The notes under the pieces: model-generated
The model's input: the letters and a program-made list of their open reading frames with translations, nothing else
Told to the model about the DNA's origin: nothing
Databases searched by the model: none
Assembly (NCBI GenBank): GCA_903891475.1
Contig: CAITEP010000020.1
Location: forward strand, 1-64,000
From: an uncultured Mucilaginibacter sp.
GTDB lineage: Bacteria; Bacteroidota; Bacteroidia; Sphingobacteriales; Sphingobacteriaceae
Direction of reading: 5' to 3'
DNA: 64,000 bases
In this document: positions 58,460-64,000 of the stretch, piece after piece
Layout: the number at the start of each line of letters is the position of its first letter
Numbering within the stretch: the first letter of the stretch is position 1
Position numbers and translations under genes: made by a program

Positions 58460-60922
58460 ATGGAAGAAAATTTACTCAACCAAGAGCTATTAGCCAATAA
58501 AAATATAGAGCAGGAAGAGGAAGAGGAGTTTCATCACCTCAATAACCCGGCGGACGGGATAAAGCCTATTATAAAAAAATATTTAGGCGCGGTTACTAAG
58601 GTGACTCAGGTAGAGAACAAGCTGTACTTTACCGACGGAAACGCGACTGTTGAAGTGATCGTAGTAACCGACCAAATTATACGGGTTAGGTTAGCCCCAC
58701 ATAGTGTTTTTCTCGACGATTTTTCATACGGTGTTCCAACTGTGAAACGTAAGGCCATTTTCTTCGCCCTTGATGAAGATGAGCTGGAATATAGGGTAAA
58801 TACCAGGGCCGTAAATTGCCATATCCGCAAACAAGATTTCTTTATTTCCTTTTCTGATACCAACGACAAAGTAACCAGTGTTGATGCGGTTCCAATGCAT
58901 TGGGAAGAGAATGTAAAATTTGGCGGTTATTATGTATTTTGTACCAAAGAGTGCCATCAGGAAGAAAGCTTTTTTGGCTTAGGCGATAAACCTACCGAAC
59001 TTAACCTTCGCGGTAAACGCTTAAAAAACTGGAATACGGACGCCTATTCTTTTTCTTGGAACCAAGATCCGCTTTATCGTAGCATCCCTTTTTATATCAG
59101 CATAAATGAAGGCATTGCGCATGGTATATTTTTTGATAATACCTTTAAAGCGCATTTTGATTTTGGTGCCGAAGACCCAACCAAAACCAGTTTTTGGGCT
59201 GATGGTGGCGAGTTGCAATATTATTACATCCATGGTCCGCATATGATGGATGTGGTAAAAAGCTACCACTTGCTTACAGGCACACACCCCATGCCACCGC
59301 TTTGGGCCTTGGGTTACCACCAATGCCGTTGGAGCTATTATCCCGAGGCCAAGGTTAAAAAAATAACCAAGGGCTTCCGCGAAAATAAGATTCCTTGCGA
59401 CGGTATTTATTTGGATATTGATTATATGGACGGCTACAGGTGCTTTACCTGGAACCGCAAATATTTCCCTAACCCTAAACGCATGATAGCCGAATTGGCT
59501 GCCGATGGCTTTAAAACCGTGGTAATTATTGACCCCGGTATAAGGGTGGATGATAATTATTCGGTATTTAAAGAAGGTAAGGAAAAGAAATACTTCTGCC
59601 GCCGTAGCGACGATTATTTTATGGAAGGCCACGTTTGGCCCGGTCGTTGCCAATTCCCCGATTTTACCAACCCCGAAGTACGCGAATGGTGGGGCAAATT
59701 ATTCGACGAGTTGGTTGATATAGGTGTTGCAGGTGTTTGGAACGATATGAACGAGCCTGCCGTATTTGGCGCGGGCACTTTTCCTGATGATGTAAGGCAT
59801 CAGTACGATGGCTTCCGTGGTTCGCACCGCAAAGCCCATAATGTGTATGGCATGCAAATGGTGCGTTCTACCTACGAGGGTTTGCGCAAACTAATGAAAA
59901 ATAAAAGGCCTTTTACCATTACAAGGGCTGGTTACTCGGGGGTACAACGCTTTTCATCGGTATGGACTGGCGATAACGTGGCCTCATGGGAGCATTTGCA
60001 ATTAGGTAATATACAATGTCAAAGGCTTTCCATATCGGGTATTTCGTTTTGTGGTACCGATATTGGGGGCTTTAGTGGCGAGCCTGACGGCGAATTATTT
60101 ACCCGTTGGATACAAATGGGCACCTTTTCGCCCTTTATGCGTGCCCACTCCGCTGGCGATACCAAAGAGCGTGAGCCTTGGAGCTTTGGCGAGCCTTTTA
60201 CCGCTATCAACCGTAAATTTATTGAACTAAGGTATAAGCTTATCCCATACCTGTATTCCACTTTTTGGGAGCATCATCGCTATGGTTTCCCAATATTACG
60301 CCCTGTTGTAATGCAGGAGCAGGAGGAAATAACCAATCATTTCCGTCAGGATGAGTTTACCTATGGCGATAAAATATTGGTTTGCCCAATTTTAGGTCCT
60401 GGTCAAACCAGTAGGATTGTTTACCTGCCTAAAGGTAAATGGTACAACTTCTGGGATAATGAATTGGTGGATGGTGGCAAAGAAATATTAGTTGCCGCGC
60501 CTTTAGAAACCATACCGGTATTTGTAAAAGCTGGCTCTGTAATTCCTGAATACCCGGTGATGCAATACACAGGCGAAAAGGAGATAGAAGAGGTAAAAAT
60601 GAATATCTATTTTAGTGATTATGAAGTAAATTCCTTCCTTTTTGAAGATTACGGAGAGACTTTCGCCTATGAGCAGGATATTTATCTGGAGAAAAAATTT
60701 GTAGTAAGCGGAAAAACAAATAAGCTAAACATTAGCCAAAGCATGGAAGGTTTATATACCCCACGTTATGAAAATTACCATTTCAATATTATAGGGCTAC
60801 CGTTCAAGCCTAAAAAAGTAATTGCTGATGGTAAGGAAGTAACTGGTTTTGTTTTTGAAAAGGATAAAAATCTTGAATTTAAATTAAGTAAAAATTTTAA
60901 ACAGATTGAAATTCTTAAATAA
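58460..60922 (+). CDS. GH31 alpha-glucosidase
   Basis: GVWNDMNEPAVFG nucleophile motif, WTGDNVASWEHLQ, GTDIGGFSGEPDGELFTRW. Confidence 0.95.
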   Translation: MEENLLNQELLANKNIEQEEEEEFHHLNNPADGIKPIIKKYLGAVTKVTQVENKLYFTDGNATVEVIVVTDQIIRVRLAPHSVFLDDFSYGVPTVKRKAIFFALDEDELEYRVNTRAVNCHIRKQDFFISFSDTNDKVTSVDAVPMHWEENVKFGGYYVFCTKECHQEESFFGLGDKPTELNLRGKRLKNWNTDAYSFSWNQDPLYRSIPFYISINEGIAHGIFFDNTFKAHFDFGAEDPTKTSFWADGGELQYYYIHGPHMMDVVKSYHLLTGTHPMPPLWALGYHQCRWSYYPEAKVKKITKGFRENKIPCDGIYLDIDYMDGYRCFTWNRKYFPNPKRMIAELAADGFKTVVIIDPGIRVDDNYSVFKEGKEKKYFCRRSDDYFMEGHVWPGRCQFPDFTNPEVREWWGKLFDELVDIGVAGVWNDMNEPAVFGAGTFPDDVRHQYDGFRGSHRKAHNVYGMQMVRSTYEGLRKLMKNKRPFTITRAGYSGVQRFSSVWTGDNVASWEHLQLGNIQCQRLSISGISFCGTDIGGFSGEPDGELFTRWIQMGTFSPFMRAHSAGDTKEREPWSFGEPFTAINRKFIELRYKLIPYLYSTFWEHHRYGFPILRPVVMQEQEEITNHFRQDEFTYGDKILVCPILGPGQTSRIVYLPKGKWYNFWDNELVDGGKEILVAAPLETIPVFVKAGSVIPEYPVMQYTGEKEIEEVKMNIYFSDYEVNSFLFEDYGETFAYEQDIYLEKKFVVSGKTNKLNISQSMEGLYTPRYENYHFNIIGLPFKPKKVIADGKEVTGFVFEKDKNLEFKLSKNFKQIEILK

Positions 60923-61244
60923 CCGAGCATGTTTAAAAACGAAATAAACAAATGCTGATTATTTACTTGGTGATAACAGAACTATTTAATAGCAATAGAA
61001 TTTCTATGTTTATTTGGAAGATTACTAATTCTTCTTTTCGATAAATTATATAATACTTTAAAGTTAGGGCATTTAAACATTACATTGTTAGTATAAAAGG
61101 TAAATAAACATTACAGAATCAAAGGGTAACATAGGTCAAAATTGACAGATTTATCCTTTTTTATTTTTTATGGGTATTTTAATTATTTAGATAATACAAG
61201 CCTTTAAACAAAACTTAAACTATTTGAATAAATAAATTTAATAT

Positions 61245-62711
61245 ATGGTTTTTAATTCTCCTCACTTTGCGGTATTTTTTATTATAGTTACCTCACTTTA
61301 TTTTTTAATACCACATAAATTCCGTTGGCTGCTCCTATTGGTAAGTAGTTATTATTTTTATATGACATATATACCTATATATGTGTTGATATTGGAATTT
61401 ACCATTATTATTGATTATTTCTCCGGTATAGTTATTGAGGAATCAGAAGGATATAAAAGAAAGTTATTTTTAATTATCAGCTTAATAAGCAACATTGGGG
61501 TTTTAGCGATTTTTAAATACTTCAATTTTTTTAATAATGTAGTATCACAATTATCTTTATTTTTTGGTTATCATAATCCAATACCTTTTTTGAGTTGGGC
61601 TCTGCCAATAGGATTATCCTTTCACACCTTTCAAGCTATGAGTTATACGATTGAGGTTTATAGGAAAAATCAAAAAGCGGAAAGAAACTTTGGCATATAT
61701 TCATTATATGTAATGTTTTACCCTCAATTAGTGGCAGGACCTATTGAACGACCGCAAAACCTTATCCATCAGTTTTATGAAAAGCATAATTTCGATTATA
61801 CCAGGGTTACAAATGGTTTAAAATTAATGGCTTGGGGTTTGTTTAAAAAAATTGTAATTGCCGACAGGTTGTCTGTTTTAGTTGATTACGTATTTAATAG
61901 TCCATATAAACATCACGGGTTAAGTTTTTTGATAGCCGCGATATTCTTTTCATTTCAAATATTTTGTGATTTTTCAGGTTATTCTGATATGGCGATAGGA
62001 ATTGCAAGTGTTATGGGATTTAAACTCATGAAAAACTTTAACAATCCTTATCACGCTAAAAGTGTCAGGGAATTTTGGACACGTTGGCATATTTCATTAT
62101 CAACCTGGTTTAAAGATTATTTATACATTCCATTAGGAGGTAACAGGGTATCAACATTGCGCTTATGTTTAAACTTGTTTATTGTTTTTATGATAAGTGG
62201 GTTATGGCATGGTGCGAATTGGACATTTTTAATTTGGGGTGCACTTCACGGATTTTATATTATAATTTCGATAGCGTCACAAAAACTTAGGCGGTACATG
62301 GCAAAAAAAGTATTTTTAGATAGGTTACCAACTTTAAATAACTTTTTAAAGGTATTGGTAACTTTTACTTTAGTCACTTTCGCCTGGATATTTTTCCGTG
62401 CTAATACAATTGGTCAGGCATTTTATATTTCCAAAAGCATCATCACTGATTCTTTTGGTGATATACCTAATTTAATTGGCAAGTCGCATACGGGGCTTGA
62501 TTTAAAAATAACAAAAATGGAATTACTGCTATCAATTATTTTCATTTTCTTTTTGGAAGGAGTTCAAATTTTACATTCAAGATATAATTTAATAAAAGTT
62601 TCAATGAACTATCCCGCTTATTACAGGTGGACTGTTTATTATTTGTTTTTGTTTACCATGTTGTATTTCATAAGTTCAAGTTCACATTCATTTATTTATT
62701 TCCAATTCTAA
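61245..62711 (+). CDS. MBOAT family O-acyltransferase (AlgI/DltB-like)
   Basis: MVFNSPHFAVFFIIVTSLYFLIPHKFRWLLLLVSSYYFY, FWTRWHISLSTWFKDYLYIPLGGNR, MISGLWHGANWTFLIWGALHG. Confidence 0.95.
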   Translation: MVFNSPHFAVFFIIVTSLYFLIPHKFRWLLLLVSSYYFYMTYIPIYVLILEFTIIIDYFSGIVIEESEGYKRKLFLIISLISNIGVLAIFKYFNFFNNVVSQLSLFFGYHNPIPFLSWALPIGLSFHTFQAMSYTIEVYRKNQKAERNFGIYSLYVMFYPQLVAGPIERPQNLIHQFYEKHNFDYTRVTNGLKLMAWGLFKKIVIADRLSVLVDYVFNSPYKHHGLSFLIAAIFFSFQIFCDFSGYSDMAIGIASVMGFKLMKNFNNPYHAKSVREFWTRWHISLSTWFKDYLYIPLGGNRVSTLRLCLNLFIVFMISGLWHGANWTFLIWGALHGFYIIISIASQKLRRYMAKKVFLDRLPTLNNFLKVLVTFTLVTFAWIFFRANTIGQAFYISKSIITDSFGDIPNLIGKSHTGLDLKITKMELLLSIIFIFFLEGVQILHSRYNLIKVSMNYPAYYRWTVYYLFLFTMLYFISSSSHSFIYFQF

Positions 62712-62712
62712 T

Positions 62713-63741
62713 ATGGTACTTAAATTTTTCAAAAAATCATTTCTGTTTTTATTACCATTATTAATAGTTATTGCTTGTTATTTCTGGACTGACCCTTTTA
62801 AAAATCTTTACCAATACAAATATTATACTTCAACGTACGTGATGCTTCCGCGTGGAAATGTCTCTACAAAAGTTTACATGAAAAATTATGATAAATACAA
62901 GTATAACTCATTTATTTTTGGTAGTTCCCGATCATGTGCGTCAACAAGTAAAGAGTGGGCTAATTATTTACCAAAAGGAAGTGTTCCTTATTCATTTAGT
63001 GCCTGGGCCGAAAAGATTGACGGTATCTATAAAAGGATTAAGTTAATTGATTCATTAAAAAGACCACTAAATAATGCTTTTTTGGTTTTTGATTATAATC
63101 TCACCTTTATGGAGCCTGAGCAGGATTTGTTAACAGATCATTATTTAATATCTAAATCATCAATTTTAGATTATTATACTAATGACTTTTTAACCTATCT
63201 AAAAGATCCCATATTGATATTTACCAGTGTTGATTATACTTTATTTCATAAAAGAAGAAGTTATATGACCGACGATAGATTTGTTGGTATTAAAGAAAGT
63301 GATATTGATCCAATAAATAATGATTGGGAGGTAAATTCAGAATTTAAATTTAAAAGAGACTCGGCTAAATTTTGGGATTTGATTATTAATAAAAATATAG
63401 ATGTAGTTATTAATGAAAAACTTCATCCAAGATCAGCTATACAAATAGAGTCATCAAAGGAAATTTCAGTAAGACAAGAAAAATTGTTAAAAGCTATTTT
63501 TAATATTTTTAAAAAGCATAAAACAAATTACAAAATAATTATTTCTCCTCTTTACAATCAAGTGAAATTTAATCATAGCGACCTTCAAATAATCCGGAAA
63601 ATATTTAAAGCAGAGAATGTTTTTGACTACTCGGGTATAAATTCAATAACAAATAATAAATACTATTACATGGCTGACGGTGTGCACTATAGAAAAGCGG
63701 TTGGAAATAGGATTTTTAAAGATATATATAAAGGTCATTAA
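62713..63741 (+). CDS. SGNH-like protein partnering the MBOAT acyltransferase
   Basis: N-terminal TM; FGSSRSCAS (block I-like) and MADGVHYRKAVG (DxxH-like); one nt after MBOAT stop. Confidence 0.6.
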   Translation: MVLKFFKKSFLFLLPLLIVIACYFWTDPFKNLYQYKYYTSTYVMLPRGNVSTKVYMKNYDKYKYNSFIFGSSRSCASTSKEWANYLPKGSVPYSFSAWAEKIDGIYKRIKLIDSLKRPLNNAFLVFDYNLTFMEPEQDLLTDHYLISKSSILDYYTNDFLTYLKDPILIFTSVDYTLFHKRRSYMTDDRFVGIKESDIDPINNDWEVNSEFKFKRDSAKFWDLIINKNIDVVINEKLHPRSAIQIESSKEISVRQEKLLKAIFNIFKKHKTNYKIIISPLYNQVKFNHSDLQIIRKIFKAENVFDYSGINSITNNKYYYMADGVHYRKAVGNRIFKDIYKGH

Positions 63742-64000
63742 TTAAGAAATATACCTACATTGGATAAATATTAATTAAACGTATTGTACTTTATTTAGAT
63801 TGATTTTTTTGTAAATCCATACACGCGTTATAAATAACTAAAATGAAAATTTATAAATAGTGTAGATGCTCGTTTTCAAAAGTCTAATTTCATTAATTCG
63901 ATGCTTTTTTTTATAACAAATACAATAAAAAACAGATTTTTATTATTATTACATTAAATTTTCTTCTAGAAGCTGATCGATCAAAATTGTCGAGTTTTAA

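Noticed and set aside
59021-59653. 210-aa minus-strand ORF inside the GH31 gene
   Set aside because: Shadow ORF fully antisense to a strongly supported GH31 CDS; composition looks like reverse-frame translation.

Overview
The window reads as a chromosomal segment of a Bacteroidota genome. Codon usage, TAnnTTTG-type promoters, SusC-like receptors and DUF4249/DUF5916/DUF5686 proteins point to a Sphingobacteriaceae-like organism (inference). Recognisable content, left to right: a GH3 glycosidase truncated at the window edge, a NagB-like deaminase and glycyl-tRNA synthetase; a type III PKS + ICMT-type methyltransferase pair convergent with a tightly packed minus-strand operon (folE, SDR, flavin reductase, FAD oxidoreductase, MpaB/DUF2236 oxygenase, MarR); recO, diacylglycerol kinase, an RRM protein and gltBD; a YceI/porin region in which one YceI gene is split by a -1 frameshift at an A7 tract; a LytS/LytTR + TonB receptor + DUF4249 locus; and a large alpha-glucan/maltose/sucrose locus (two SLC45-like transporters, amylosucrase, several GH13, GH65, beta-PGM, GH31), ending in an MBOAT + SGNH-like pair. 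No tRNA, rRNA, CRISPR array or IS transposase was recognised. The most interesting unexplained signals are non-coding: (1) a cluster of 24-nt palindromes with co-varying arms upstream of glyS; (2) two copies of a ~176-bp element with ~31-bp terminal inverted repeats and a conserved interior; (3) a helically phased array of the palindrome AATTATAATT; (4) two candidate orphan small RNAs ending in intrinsic terminators; (5) nested inverted-repeat mosaics. On the protein side, the folE operon encodes an SDR lacking the catalytic Tyr of YxxxK, and a YceI gene carries a slippery heptamer at its frameshift. All calls are by eye, without database searches.
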